From Naumovozyma dairenensis CBS 421 (taxonomy: Eukaryota > Ascomycota > Saccharomycetes > Saccharomycetales > Saccharomycetaceae): a DNA stretch of 64,000 nt. The stretch spans positions 744,001 to 808,000 of the forward strand of contig NC_016483.1 in the NCBI RefSeq assembly GCF_000227115.2, read 5' to 3'. The notes beneath the pieces are model-generated. The model saw only the letters and a list, made by a program, of their open reading frames with translations. It was not told the origin of the DNA and did no database searches. Position 1 is the stretch's first letter. The number at the start of each line of letters is the position of its first letter. Shown piece after piece: positions 1 through 11,197 of the stretch. The position numbers and the translations under genes are program-made.

Positions 1-993
1 TCATCTATTTCGAAAGCTGATTCCACAGAAACTGCCCTGATACCAAAATTACTGCAATTATCTCCAAAAGTTAACTTAAATCTAATAGACTTGAAATTGT
101 TTCACCATTATTGTACAAAAGTGTGGCCAACAATCATATCGGCAGGTATATCGGGCCCCGATGTTTGGAGCACATATATCCCAGAATTAGCCTTTGATTA
201 TCCATTCTTAATGCATTCTCTCCTAGCTTTCAGTGCAACGCATCTTTCTAGAACGGAAACAGGCTTAGATAATTATGTTTCATCTCATCGTTTGGATGCA
301 TTGAAATTATTAAGGGAGGCAGTCCTAAATATATCAGATGACAACATTGATGCTCTCGTTGCATCAGCATTAATTTTGATTATGGATTCATTAGCCAATG
401 CTTCATCGTCAAGTCCAACAAATGTGAATACTATGTCCCCTTCAGCTTGGATTTTTCATGTAAAAGGTGCAGTTACTATCCTAACTGCAGTATGGCCATT
501 ACCTGAAAATTCAAGATTTTTTAATTTGATTAATGTCGATTTAAGTGATTTGGGTGATGTTATTAATCAAGAAAATGGGACGATTTCAGAATTAATATGT
601 TTTGATGAAACAATTGCAGATTTATATCCAGTAGAAATTGATTCTCCATATTTGATCACTTTGGCGTATTTGGATAAATTACATAGAGAGAAGAATCAAT
701 TAGACTTTATCTTGAGAGTTTTTGCATTCCCTGCTTTATTAGATAAAACTTTCTTAGCATTACTGATGACAGGAGATTTAGGGGCAATGAGAATAATGAG
801 AAGTTACTATAAATTGTTAAGAAGTTTTACAACAGAAATTAAAGATAAAGTTTGGTTCCTTGAAGGTGTGTCGCAAGTCTTGCCAATGGATGTTGATGAT
901 TACAGTAATGGAGGAGGTATGCACATGATGCTAGATTTCTTGGGTGGTGGGCTGCCCTCTATGACTACAACGAATTTCTCAGAATTTATGTAA
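1..993 (+). CDS. ECM22: Sterol-responsive Zn2Cys6 transcription factor, C-terminal part (5' end outside window)
   Basis: The frame is open from base 1 and ends in TAA at 991-993, so this is a 5'-truncated gene encoding about 330 C-terminal residues. The zinc-cluster DNA-binding domain would lie upstream of the window. What is visible is the ligand-binding/activation domain of the Upc2/Ecm22 family, including the [16 protein letters not shown] segment, the [12 protein letters not shown] helix and the very conserved glycine-rich tail ([18 protein letters not shown]). In this family that domain binds ergosterol and releases the factor to activate ergosterol-synthesis and anaerobic genes when sterol falls. 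Synteny favours ECM22 over its paralog UPC2, because ADY4 and BUR2 follow in the same relative order and orientation as in S. cerevisiae. The family is certain; the choice of paralog rests on neighbours. Confidence 0.9.
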   Translation, partial: SSISKADSTETALIPKLLQLSPKVNLNLIDLKLFHHYCTKVWPTIISAGISGPDVWSTYIPELAFDYPFLMHSLLAFSATHLSRTETGLDNYVSSHRLDALKLLREAVLNISDDNIDALVASALILIMDSLANASSSSPTNVNTMSPSAWIFHVKGAVTILTAVWPLPENSRFFNLINVDLSDLGDVINQENGTISELICFDETIADLYPVEIDSPYLITLAYLDKLHREKNQLDFILRVFAFPALLDKTFLALLMTGDLGAMRIMRSYYKLLRSFTTEIKDKVWFLEGVSQVLPMDVDDYSNGGGMHMMLDFLGGGLPSMTTTNFSEFM

Positions 994-1330
994 CAATATA
1001 ATGATAATTTATTTTAGCTTATCTTTCAGCTATATACGATAAATTTCAGGCTGAACGATTATAGAATTCTTCAAGAAAATACGCAAGCGTTTTACTTTTA
1101 TAAAGGGTAGTCTATAAATCCTAAATTCTCTAAAACTGTAGTTGGTGCACGCATTTTTAAAAGCTAAAGCTGCCATTATGCTGAAGATTAACGACTGGAT
1201 AAGATGACGCGAAAACTTGTGTCACTAAATTAATGTAGACGATTCAAAAGAAAAGCTCAAGGTGCAAGAAGAAATATATTAAACGAAAGTAGATGGTAAT
1301 CAGACGAAACAGCGCAAGGATATTATTACG
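994..1330. other. Intergenic region ECM22-ADY4
   Basis: This 337-bp AT-rich spacer lies between two genes on the same strand. It must hold the 3' UTR of the first gene and the promoter of the second. I see no RNA gene or repeat in it. Confidence 0.6.
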
Positions 1331-2827
1331 ATGCCAGTTCCAATACAACCCCATATTAGCAAGAAAGATCCCATCCAATACCGTATTTTAGTATGTTCTT
1401 TCACGGAGGAAATACGAACCCTTATTTCTAGACTGAAGAAGAACGATAGATATGACCAAACATTATATATGGAATTGCTTACTCCAGTTTTATTGATGTA
1501 TCCAATGGAGGTGATCCAATGCATTTTTAATAATAAAAGTTATAGAAACAAAATAGTGAAATGCTTGGGAAATGAAATAAATAAATATCCAGAACTTGAT
1601 TTAAGGATGGGACCACGTCGTATTTCCAAGACTATCGGGAAAGACATAAATTCAAACGTGAAAAGCAATCACAAGTTTTTAATTACTAAAATCAATTTAA
1701 TTTTGATTATGAAAGGAATTGAAAGTTTCATATTATTTTTTCATCAGGAATATCTAGAAAGTTTAAGTTCCTTTCGTTGGTGCTTACAATTTATCTCTTA
1801 TATTAAGCGCCTTCCATTTAATGAAACTGAACATCAATACTTCCTTAAGAATTGCAATATTTCATTTGCCATGTATTGTTCCCAATGCCAGATATCAGAT
1901 AGTAAGAGAAATGGGACCCAATGGCCTATCAGTAACTATTTGAATACACCATTGAATGAAAGTGGAATTTTACAAAGTTTATTATACATAATTTTGGAGA
2001 ATACAGATCCATCCATGATGATGTTTGATAAACGTTGTAGTAGTTTCGAGAAGTTTTTTCTTGGTAAAATTTTCCAACATATTGGTGATATATATGAAGC
2101 CTTGGCAGTTTTCAATGGACAACGTTCAGAATATGAATCCCTAGATGGTAAAACATTTGGTTTACATGCAGCTAATGAATATGTTGAGGGCATGATCAAA
2201 AATTATATCCTAGCAATCTCAATGAAATTGGAAGGTGATTCCACTGTATTGTATTGCTTAGACAAGATAATTGAGGGCTTGATACTTTATGGTGATATAC
2301 ATGTCGAAATCATTACTTTCTTTATGAGATTGAAAAAATACTATGAATTATATGAAAATGATGATTTGTTGATAGAGCACTTAGAATACGATTCATTAAC
2401 TTTTGAATGTCTTGACATTGCCCGAAAAACATTTCAAAAATGGGAAAATTCAAAAGAGTCCTTTAAAGGTAGCGTCATACAAATGCCAGATACTTTATTG
2501 AGAAGCCAGCGTGGGGCTCTTGTTATGGTCAAAAATGATATAACAGAACTTCCGGGATCTAACATAGAAGATGGTACGAAGAAAGATGGAAAATATAAAA
2601 GGGAAATAACTGAAAATTTGATTATTCGAAAATCCAGATTTGTAAAAAAATGGAATAATGAAAGGCACTGGCAAAAAGAGGAGAAGTATATTAAGAAGCA
2701 TTGGGATCTTGGTATTCATTGGATAAACTTCTGGAAAAACTGTTATTTAGAAAACAATCAGCTATTCAATAGAGAATTAATGACGCTATGGGCAGATTTT
2801 GAAGGAGAAATTGCAGGAATGGAATAA
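1331..2827 (+). CDS. ADY4: Meiotic spindle-pole-body outer-plaque component Ady4-like
   Basis: The 498-residue protein begins at the first ATG after the preceding stop. Its length is close to that of S. cerevisiae Ady4 (about 493 residues). It is mostly helical, with a tetratricopeptide-like middle (around residues 240-330) and a very basic C-terminal third rich in Trp, Lys and Arg. In S. cerevisiae Ady4 belongs to the meiotic outer plaque of the spindle pole body and helps start prospore membranes. The assignment rests mainly on position: the gene sits between the ECM22-type regulator and BUR2 with the same relative orientation as YLR227C in S. cerevisiae. Ady4 evolves quickly and has no diagnostic motif, so the function is inferred. 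Confidence 0.72.
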   Translation: MPVPIQPHISKKDPIQYRILVCSFTEEIRTLISRLKKNDRYDQTLYMELLTPVLLMYPMEVIQCIFNNKSYRNKIVKCLGNEINKYPELDLRMGPRRISKTIGKDINSNVKSNHKFLITKINLILIMKGIESFILFFHQEYLESLSSFRWCLQFISYIKRLPFNETEHQYFLKNCNISFAMYCSQCQISDSKRNGTQWPISNYLNTPLNESGILQSLLYIILENTDPSMMMFDKRCSSFEKFFLGKIFQHIGDIYEALAVFNGQRSEYESLDGKTFGLHAANEYVEGMIKNYILAISMKLEGDSTVLYCLDKIIEGLILYGDIHVEIITFFMRLKKYYELYENDDLLIEHLEYDSLTFECLDIARKTFQKWENSKESFKGSVIQMPDTLLRSQRGALVMVKNDITELPGSNIEDGTKKDGKYKREITENLIIRKSRFVKKWNNERHWQKEEKYIKKHWDLGIHWINFWKNCYLENNQLFNRELMTLWADFEGEIAGME

Positions 2828-2984
2828 TTAGTCTATAAATGAGATTTTCGTTATGAACTTCTTTGATAATATTATTTATTAAAAAGAAATATTCTATTGA
2901 GATATGCAGCATACTGGATTGGTTTACAATTAGGTGAAGCCATACGAGTAGGTACGACTGTTAAAAGAAGACGAAGCACATGGC

Positions 2985-4274
2985 TTAGATATTCACTCTC
3001 TTGGCTGGTGGTTCAACGCTATCTGGAGAGTTTCTCTTTTTGCTCTCTGCTATAGTTTTCTTTATCAGGTCTTCAACTCTTGTTCCGATATGATCTAATA
3101 GTTTCTGTTTAACGTCCCCGGATTTTATGAGATTATATTCATAAAAGCTAGAAATATCAGATTGTTGTAATACGTCATCTCCTGAATGTTTCGATTCTTC
3201 ATCTATTATACTCTCTATGGCTTCCACACTTATTTGTAATTTTTCACCTTTGTTACTTTTCAAATCAAAAAAATTATCTTCTAAAATTCTATAATCTGTG
3301 AATAACTCGTTAAACCTTTGTGCGGTGACTGTAACTGGAAATCGATTCTTGAAGAAGTCCTTTGGGAACATAAATTTCTTATCTATTTTATTCTTATACT
3401 GGATACCGCAGTAAATAAGTGATAATGCAATAAATGAGTAGCCATCGCATAACAAGGACACAGGTTGCGTTACTGCTTGAACAATGAAATTCCTTGCCTC
3501 CTGTAATACTTTAGGAAACACTTTTGTAAATTCTTCTGGTAAATCATAATCTCTATTAAATCTATAATAGCCACTAAACATTTCCTCGATCATTTCCTTT
3601 GGATTTTCGATATCTAAATCAAACCCAAATGAACACATTATAACTTTTTCATTCGTAACTAATTTATCTCGAACTTCCCATTTCAATTTATCCATATTCT
3701 TACCCTGTTGTCTTCCCATAATCTTCGGAGACTGTATTAAAAATTCGGCGGTAGCTTTCACGTATGCATCGATAGGTCTATTATTTTCCATTATTTTACA
3801 AGCAGTGACCAAGATTGCGTGCGATATATGAATAGAATCCATGAGATTTGGTGATAAGTCATATATAAACCAATAACGAAAGAATAATATACATGAAGCC
3901 GTGTAAGTGTGATCAAATAGGTTTAATTTTTTCTTCAAAGTGTAAAAATACATCAAACATATTTCCATGGATTTCTTTATTTCATTGGATTTGTACGGAT
4001 CCGTTCCCAACTTATCTATTATTTCTTTACAGGTGAACGTCCATCTGTTTGTTGGCGTCCTTATCATATCTGGCCATAGCAATCTTGCATTAAAGGATGG
4101 TGTTGGAGTAGCCTTAGCAGGTGGCTCTGTCGGCTCTGGGCGAGCAAGTGAATTATGTAAATTTTTATTTGCAGAAGCATTAGTAGTGGTGGCAATTGGT
4201 CCTTTCTTGGCTTCATCTGTAGTTGATGGATAGTTTTCAATGGATGGCGATGTAGCTGCCTTGGAGTCCATCAT
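2985..4274 (-). CDS. BUR2: Cyclin Bur2, partner of the Bur1 kinase
   Basis: The 429-residue protein has a low-complexity Ala/Thr/Pro-rich N-terminus (about residues 1-60) followed by a divergent cyclin fold (about 70-320). Within the fold, segments such as [13 protein letters not shown] and the following [19 protein letters not shown] helix are typical of transcriptional cyclins. Its C-terminus is basic and ends in a KR-rich, nuclear-localisation-like stretch. In S. cerevisiae Bur2 activates the Bur1 CDK, which phosphorylates Spt5 and Rpb1 to support elongation and histone modification. The gene converges with ADY4, leaving only 157 bp between stops, as expected from the YLR226W-YLR227C arrangement. 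Two consecutive ATGs open the frame; I use the upstream one. Confidence 0.9.
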   Translation of the reverse strand: MMDSKAATSPSIENYPSTTDEAKKGPIATTTNASANKNLHNSLARPEPTEPPAKATPTPSFNARLLWPDMIRTPTNRWTFTCKEIIDKLGTDPYKSNEIKKSMEICLMYFYTLKKKLNLFDHTYTASCILFFRYWFIYDLSPNLMDSIHISHAILVTACKIMENNRPIDAYVKATAEFLIQSPKIMGRQQGKNMDKLKWEVRDKLVTNEKVIMCSFGFDLDIENPKEMIEEMFSGYYRFNRDYDLPEEFTKVFPKVLQEARNFIVQAVTQPVSLLCDGYSFIALSLIYCGIQYKNKIDKKFMFPKDFFKNRFPVTVTAQRFNELFTDYRILEDNFFDLKSNKGEKLQISVEAIESIIDEESKHSGDDVLQQSDISSFYEYNLIKSGDVKQKLLDHIGTRVEDLIKKTIAESKKRNSPDSVEPPAKRVNI

Positions 4275-5077
4275 ATATTATCTTCAGTTAATTTTTCTAT
4301 GGAAAGTGTTGATACAGGAAGAAAAGCAAAAAAATAAAATCACAGACCTTTATCAATTAATTCGGTAATGGACAGAATATATCACCACCTTATAGTTTCC
4401 TTTATCCCCTTATCCTCTTGAGATGGAAAGTTCGTATTCCACATCGTATTTATCATAGGCAGAGAGTGTCACCATCTCTAATTTCCAAAATCCAAAATTT
4501 TTCACTTCACAATTACTGTGCCCTAAGGGCTGGTCTTTAGGAAAAGACTTTCCTCCAAATTTTAGGGCTACCATCCGTAGATATAAGGGGACCCTGTTCC
4601 AAATATTTATGAAATACAAAAGAGACAAGGGGAAGAAATTACTAACACTTTGGGCGGCGGTTCGAATCCTTCTGGGTGACTTTTTTCAGAGATGGGAAAG
4701 TTTGTTTTGAAAATTTTTAGACGGTTTTTTTTTTTTTAATTTTTTGCAATGGCCATCTCTTTACTGTAGAAATATCAATGGAAATTGAAAGCGTAAAGAA
4801 ATATATAATGTCTCCCCCATTTAAATAGCTTGCAAACACTTTATTTACAAGAGAACATCAATAACGTTTCACTCTTATAGTTTTTCAGTAGATACAGACG
4901 AAAAGTATTGTACTGTCAATTGGTAATAAAGGTTAGAACTTATTCTAGACCCACTGTATTGCTTACAACGTAGAAGTATATTACTGGAACCGCCAGCAAA
5001 CGAAACCAAGTCAAACAAAAAAAAAGTTAAAGATCGAGACTGATTTCAACATTTAATCAACGCAGAAAATACTAGTT
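4275..5077. other. Divergent BUR2/IFH1 intergenic region
   Basis: This 803-bp spacer separates two divergently transcribed genes and should contain both promoters. It holds a solitary B-box-like element followed by a T-run (described separately), a TACTAAC heptamer at 4640-4646 that has no nearby GTATGT donor, and a T-run at about 4730. No protein-coding gene is convincing here. Confidence 0.6.
4659..4686 (+). promoter_or_regulatory. Solitary RNA polymerase III B-box with downstream T6
   Basis: Positions 4659-4669 match the B-box consensus GGTTCGAANCC exactly, and a run of six T follows at 4681-4686, as in a Pol III terminator. The bases between would be the 3' acceptor half of a tRNA, and the ending resembles a serine-type tRNA tail. 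No D arm, anticodon arm or matching 5' acceptor strand lies at the required distance upstream. It is therefore either a tRNA 3'-end relic or a TFIIIC-only site like the ETC loci of S. cerevisiae. A chance match is possible. Confidence 0.4.
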
Positions 5078-5736
5078 ATGGTGGGGATGAAAAGTCCACG
5101 GAAACAAGTTGGTGGGAAACTTCTTGCCAACGTTGCCAAGTTGAAACAACAGAAAAGTAATGGTAACATGAAGAAAATCGTTAGACCCAGACGATTTAGC
5201 TTGATTTATTCTTCTTCTTCAAGTTCCAACGACGACGATAAGGGCGACGATGATGATGAGGATTCGTCTTTAAGTGATGTCTCAGATGATGGAAGTAATG
5301 ATGACGCCTTTCAGCGAAGGAATATCTCTTCAAAAGGTAAGAAAATGTCGAATAATTCTTCCGGGAAAAGAAGTAAACTGATACAACAAAATAAAATTAG
5401 TAACAAGGATAATAATGCCAGTGCAATAGCCAGCTCTAGTGATGACAATACAGAATCATCAGATTATGAAATGGTACAAGGCGCTGACGACAGCGATGAA
5501 GAAGATGACGATGACGACGATGATGACGATGACGATGAAAGTGACACAACTAGTTCCGATGACGAAAATATTGACTTTGTAAAATTAACAGCACAAAGGA
5601 AGAAAAGGGCCATGAAGGCATTATCTGCTATCAAAAGAGGCGAAGAAATCAATGATAAACCAGTCAGTAGGAATAAAGCTACCGAAACCACTGTGAGTTC
5701 AAGCTCTGACGAAGAACACAATGGTACTAATTACAC

Positions 5737-5772
<36 letters not shown>

Positions 5773-8335
5773 GCAAGAGCCATCATCTTACTATTCTAAG
5801 ATGAATGCTACCCTCCAACCTGAACCATTTCCCACTGTCATAGTACCAAATGAAGAAGACATAGGTGAGGAAATAAAATCAAGCTCTAAAAGTGCAACAC
5901 CAATTGAGACAAGTAACAAATTAGTACTACCAAACATGATCAATGATAATGTCAATCAATTAAATGCCCCTCACTTTGATGAATCCGATGAATCCGATGA
6001 ATCTGAATATGATATTGACCAAGACGCATATTTCAGTATATTGAAAGATGATAACGAACAAGACTTAATCAATGACTCTTCTTCTGGCGATATTGATACT
6101 GGTGAAAACGATCTACCAATGTTACAAGAAGAAGAAGAAAATATCGTCTCTGAATTGAGGAATGATGATGAATTATCGTTTGATGGAAGTATACATGAAG
6201 AAGGTGATGATCCTGTCGATTTGGAGATGGAAAATAACTTAAATGGTGCCTATACAAATCATACCGATGAAGACGATGAAGATGAAGAAGATGACGACGA
6301 TGAAATAATGACTGATTTTGATATGCCATTTTATGAGGATCCAAAATTTGCTAATCTTAATTATTACGAAGATGGAAGTGAACCTCGTTTGACTTTGAGC
6401 ACTTCTTTACCTTTAATATTAAATGATGAAAAAAAATCAAGGCTCCAGAAGAAACAAGCCAAAAGAAGAGAACATGAAGAAAGAATAAAAAGGAGAAAAC
6501 TATTAAGGAAAAGACTTAAACAAAAAAGCTTGGAAAAGAGATCTAATGATTTAGACGGTGATGAGTATATTTTTGGTGTCTTTTTCCAAAGTGACAACGA
6601 AAATGAAGATGAAAAGGATGCAAGAATGGACCATATTAAAAAATCAAGATCTGCTGATAACATTAACAATTTAGGGAAAAATTTCGCGTTGGAATCTCCA
6701 TTGAGACGTTTAAGTACTGCTGCATATTCTGATTCAGATTATGGTATTTCTGATGACGATGATGATGAAGATGAAGATATTTTATTAAATATTGCAAATA
6801 TACCGTCCGAAAATGATGATGATGAAACCGGTGATGAAAATAACGATTCCAATAGCCTAACATCCGAGAGTCTATATTTAGCTCTGGATGATGATGACGT
6901 AGATGACGATGACGATGATGATAGCAGTGTCACAAATGTTTTTATTGATATTGATGACTTGGATCCTGACTCTTTTTATTTCCATTATAATGACGAAGGT
7001 ATGTTATCTGATGAAGAAGGAACAGAACTATCTACCGAAAACTCTAATTCAGAAAATGCTGCAGATGTAGTAGAACCAGTTGAATATGTCGATGATGAAT
7101 CTACAGATGAAGATGACAACCTACCACCTCCAAGCTCAAGAAATAAAAATATTGGTTCCAAGGCGAAGGAAATAGTTAGTGCTAACGTCGTTGGATTAAG
7201 ACCACCTAAGTTGGGGACATGGGAGACAGATAATAAGCCGTTTAGTATTATTGACGGTCTTTCCACGAAATCTTTGTATGCATTAATTCAAGAACATCAA
7301 CAGTTGCATGAACAAAACCAAAGAGAACAAAGTCCAGATATTAGTAAGAATAATGATTCTAATTCGGTAAGTAATGGTGATGAGTTAACGTTGAACGAGT
7401 TGCTAAATATGAGTGAATTAGATGATGATGATGATAATGATACAACAAACCATTCTCACACCTCGAGAGGAAATTCAGATTGGTACACTAATAAGCCTAA
7501 AGTTCCCCTTTCAGCATTTAGAAACAAAGGTGTTGCCACTTATGAAAGAGATGAATATATGTTACCTTCTTTATCCACAAGGAAAGCGCCAATCGGTTAT
7601 GTTGGAAATGAACGTACAAGAAGGAAGATCGATAAGATAAAAGAACTTCAGAAAAAGAAAACAGAAAAGAAACGATTGTTGAAAAAGAAGAGAAAATTAT
7701 TAAAGATCAAAAGGGAAAAACAGCGTTTAGAGAAAGATAGAATATCATTAAACAATGTTGTTCCACAAAATGATGAAACACATGTTGTGACTCTTGAGGG
7801 CACACCAAACCACGAAGATCACGATATTACTACTGATTCTCTTCCTCGTAATCATGACATTGAACTACCTAATGATCTCCATGCGTTAGATAATCTTGGT
7901 CCTATCACAGTTGATATACCACATTCGATGATATCTAGAAAGAATTCCGTTAAAAGTGTTGGACTTGATGAAATCCATGCCATATTGGGTAAAGATAGTC
8001 ATGATTTATTAGACGACAAGAATAATATTCATGATGATGGCATATTCAATAACTCACAAACAGGCATAACTGAAACACATATTTATCCAGATACTATTGA
8101 TGAAGGAGATGCTGATATTCTTGCATCATTAACAGCACCAGTTAGACTTGATGACCTTGAAACTGGTCTATCATCATGGAGACGTCGACAAAGTATGGCA
8201 GAGGCCGCTGCAGAAAATCTTCGGTTTACTAAAAATGGATTATTTAGTGAAAGTGCGCTGGCTGATATTGATGGGATAATTGGTACAGGAGCAAATACCG
8301 TTGCCATCGATTTTAATGAACAAGACTTACTTTAA
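5078..8335 (+). CDS. IFH1: Ribosomal-protein gene coactivator Ifh1
   Basis: The protein is 1085 residues, matching my recollection of the S. cerevisiae Ifh1 length. It starts with the conserved basic MVGMKSPRK segment. Long acidic Asp/Glu/Ser blocks follow, and the IDFVKLTAQRKKRAMKALSA motif lies around residue 166. An 11-residue poly-Asn run lies near residue 221. The conserved core at about 615-760 contains DIDDLDPDSFYFHY and DDESTDEDDNLPPPSSR, then a strongly conserved PPKLGTWETDNKPFS stretch. A Lys/Arg-rich coiled coil comes near residue 850, and the tail includes RRRQSMAEAAAENLRFTKNG. In S. cerevisiae this protein binds the FHA domain of Fhl1 at ribosomal-protein promoters and responds to TOR. 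The gene diverges from BUR2, as expected from YLR223C synteny. Confidence 0.96.
5738..5770 (+). repeat. (AAT)11 microsatellite in IFH1
   Basis: Eleven perfect AAT codons encode a poly-Asn run inside the Ifh1 reading frame. Such trinucleotide tracts can change length without shifting the frame. Confidence 0.95.
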
Positions 8336-8810
8336 TCTGTCAAGTGGTATTACTTTTATGTTTTAATTTTCATTTTCCTTCTGTTTACGATCATTACATT
8401 AAGACAAATATTATTTTTATTACTATAATTTAGACATATATATATATATTAGGGGACCATCGCTTTTATTTTTAATTTTTAATACAGATTTAATATTAAT
8501 TTTGAAGTTCGCTTTTTATTGTTATACGAAATTATCTATACTTGTTCTTATCATCATTCATTCGTTCTTACTTGTTCATCATCTCCGTATATAATCGTTA
8601 AAATGTTAATAAGGCACGTTTCGGTGTTTTTTCACGTAATGTTAACTAAAGGAAGACTGAAAAATTGCCGAAATAGATCTGAAGGAAGTATTTGCCAACA
8701 AAAATATCAAGTTCTCAACATTAAGTTGCATAAGTTCTGGAAAGAAGAAAGGGTATATATTGTGTTTTGACTTAGAAAGGAAAGACAACTTAAACAAAAT
8801 AATATAAAAA
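8336..8810. other. Intergenic region IFH1-RIB5
   Basis: This 475-bp AT-rich spacer separates tandem genes. It contains a short TA-dinucleotide run near 8440 and the presumed RIB5 promoter. Open frames here are short and have no recognisable content. Confidence 0.55.
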
Positions 8811-9536
8811 ATGTTTACAGGTATAGTCGAATTAATCGGTACTGTCCAAGAATACAACGAATTTGATGAATCCTCATCTGGTGGTCAAGGGGTTTCCGTT
8901 GTCATCAAGGATGCTGCTCCCATCTTAAAAGACTGTCATATTGGTGACTCAATTGCCATCAATGGTATTTGCTTAACTGTTACTGAGTTTGATGTTGAAG
9001 CTGGTACTTTTAAAGTCGGTATTTCTCTTGAAACGATAAAGAGAACAAATGTGTCTAGCTGGAAACCTAACAGTAAAGTTAACTTAGAAAGGGCTGTTTC
9101 GCAAGACGTAAGATTTGGTGGTCATTATGTACAAGGGCATGTTGACACAGTGGCCTCTATTGTAGGAATTGAACCCGAAGGTAATGCCGTAAACTACAGT
9201 TTCCAATTAAATCAAACTAATGATGATAAAAAATATATGAACTATATTGTAGAAAAGGGATTTATTTGTATAGATGGGACCTCATTGACCGTTGTTAGCG
9301 TTGACGATAACAACGCTATCTTCTCCATAAGTATGATCAAGCATACTCAAGAAAATGTCATAATGCCATTGAAGGGACTGGGAGATTTAGTAAACATTGA
9401 AGTTGATTTAACAGGAAAAATCATTGAAAAGCAAATATTAATGGCCGTTGAAAATCAAATTGAAAAGGAAGATAGTTTATTGAGCAAGATGATCACTAAG
9501 ATCGTTGATAAACGCATTCAAAAGTATTTAAAGTGA
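8811..9536 (+). CDS. RIB5: Riboflavin synthase
   Basis: The 241-residue protein carries the two tandem lumazine-binding repeats of riboflavin synthase, roughly residues 1-105 and 106-210. The diagnostic N-terminal MFTGIVE motif is present, as are GICLTV in the first repeat and GTSLTVV in the second, and the GGHYVQGHVD segment sits at the repeat junction. The enzyme joins two 6,7-dimethyl-8-ribityllumazine molecules into riboflavin, the last step of vitamin B2 synthesis. It is cytosolic and acts as a trimer. Length matches the yeast enzyme (about 238). It opens the block orthologous to S. cerevisiae YBR251-YBR256. Confidence 0.97.
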   Translation: MFTGIVELIGTVQEYNEFDESSSGGQGVSVVIKDAAPILKDCHIGDSIAINGICLTVTEFDVEAGTFKVGISLETIKRTNVSSWKPNSKVNLERAVSQDVRFGGHYVQGHVDTVASIVGIEPEGNAVNYSFQLNQTNDDKKYMNYIVEKGFICIDGTSLTVVSVDDNNAIFSISMIKHTQENVIMPLKGLGDLVNIEVDLTGKIIEKQILMAVENQIEKEDSLLSKMITKIVDKRIQKYLK

Positions 9537-11197
9537 GTGTCTGACAGTACATTAATTTTTTTGGCGTAACCTGTGGCTACTAAATATCGATTATAGGGTG
9601 GGTAGCTTTTAAAAATTCATAGAATCTAACGTCTCAGACTTTCCTCGAAAATTTAGAAGATCGTGTAAAGAACGGAAGATCCTAATCTGTAAATCTGTAA
9701 GTTGCATACCAAAACGTCATAATACAAATATATTTCGAAGTTTAACTAATTAAGGGATGGAAAATAAACCCTTATGCAAAGATCCCTCTGATATACTCAT
9801 ATAAAAACCTATTTCTGGATAATTCAAAGAATAACTCAAAATTTTGGGGAGATATGTATAATTTTTGTTTTTTTGTTTATTTTTCATATGTTTTTTATGG
9901 TTTATATCCTAAAGGAAATTTATTCTATAAAGAGCTGTACTTTAAGATAAAATATAAACAAAAAATACATTAGTGTAAACACTCAAATTGAGAACACCCA
10001 AATTGCCATCTTACTTAACTGAATCCATATTTATCATAACAAATTGGTATACAAGAATGTCATTACTGTTGGATCTATAGAGCTTTTTACTCACAGCTTA
10101 TGGAGGATTATCAAAATAAATCCTTTCCTTGATATCATTATGGTTAGTTCCGACGCTGAACGATTAATATTTCATTTTATACCCTCTTCCTAGTATCTTC
10201 TATTAAATTTCTTGTATGGTTAAAACCTGAAAAAAAAAGACTAAATAATCCCAATTTCTTTCGATATATTTATATTTGGTAATATTTTTAATTTATAAAA
10301 CTCCTCAACAATTGCTCCGTTAAAGGTAGCATTGCTAAATTCCTAAAGTAATATTACTGTCCATACTAGCCATCAATGATTCATATTTATAGAGTTGAGG
10401 AAATTGTACTTTATAACTCTATACAAGAAGGAAATGAACAAAGAGAAGTGCACTTTGATAGGAAAGTTTTTAATGAACCCATAAAAGAACACTGCCCTTA
10501 GATTACATCTGAACTCACCCAACTGTTCCAAATGGGATAAACCTACCTTTGCTAAGTAATTTTTCAATGACAAAGCTCTAAACTAGGTTGTAAAAAATTC
10601 CAAATTAATATACAAATCTTTGGACATCCATAGATAAAGAAGAAAATTTGAACCAAAATAGTTATATATACCTTGACACTTTGGGCAGGGAACATACAAT
10701 GTACTCTACACCCAAGTTTTTAACTATTGGTAAATTAAACTTTATTATTATTAGCTATACCTTTGTTAAATGATTTGGGCGGCTAATGTAAAAGACAAAA
10801 ATGGATAGTTTTGTTTACGTTTTACAAACATGTTACCCGGGAAACAAACATTTTAGCCCTCTTTTTGGGTGATACACAATTCAGGTTTTGAGTAAGGCAT
10901 GTTGGTAGGGTTAATTGAAACCTCTTTTGCCCTGGTGGTGGTCAGATTTCAAAATTTTTTCTATTGCGGTAGTTTCAAACTATAACAGACAACACTCTTT
11001 CTGTTAACACTCAAATGCTGGCATCTGTGAGAAGAGCTCTGTTAGAAACAGGCCATTTATTTGAATAGAAGCCTAAGTATTTAATAGGCATACAAATAAT
11101 CATCGAATAAGAAGAATAGGTGATAGAGGACTCGTATTGTATTCTACTCAAATAATCATAGAGAATAAAAAGAAAAACGAAAAAGAGTAAAGAAGAA
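9537..11197. other. Long intergenic region RIB5-STS1
   Basis: This 1.66-kb spacer lies between genes on the same strand and is AT-rich throughout. A TTACCCG motif at 10833-10839 matches the Reb1 core site and may be part of the STS1 promoter. I see no tRNA, LTR or convincing coding sequence. The length is large for a spacer between tandem yeast genes. Confidence 0.5.

Noticed and set aside
4640..4646. TACTAAC branch-site heptamer
   Set aside because: No GTATGT-type donor or coding exon lies upstream; it is probably chance in AT-rich DNA.
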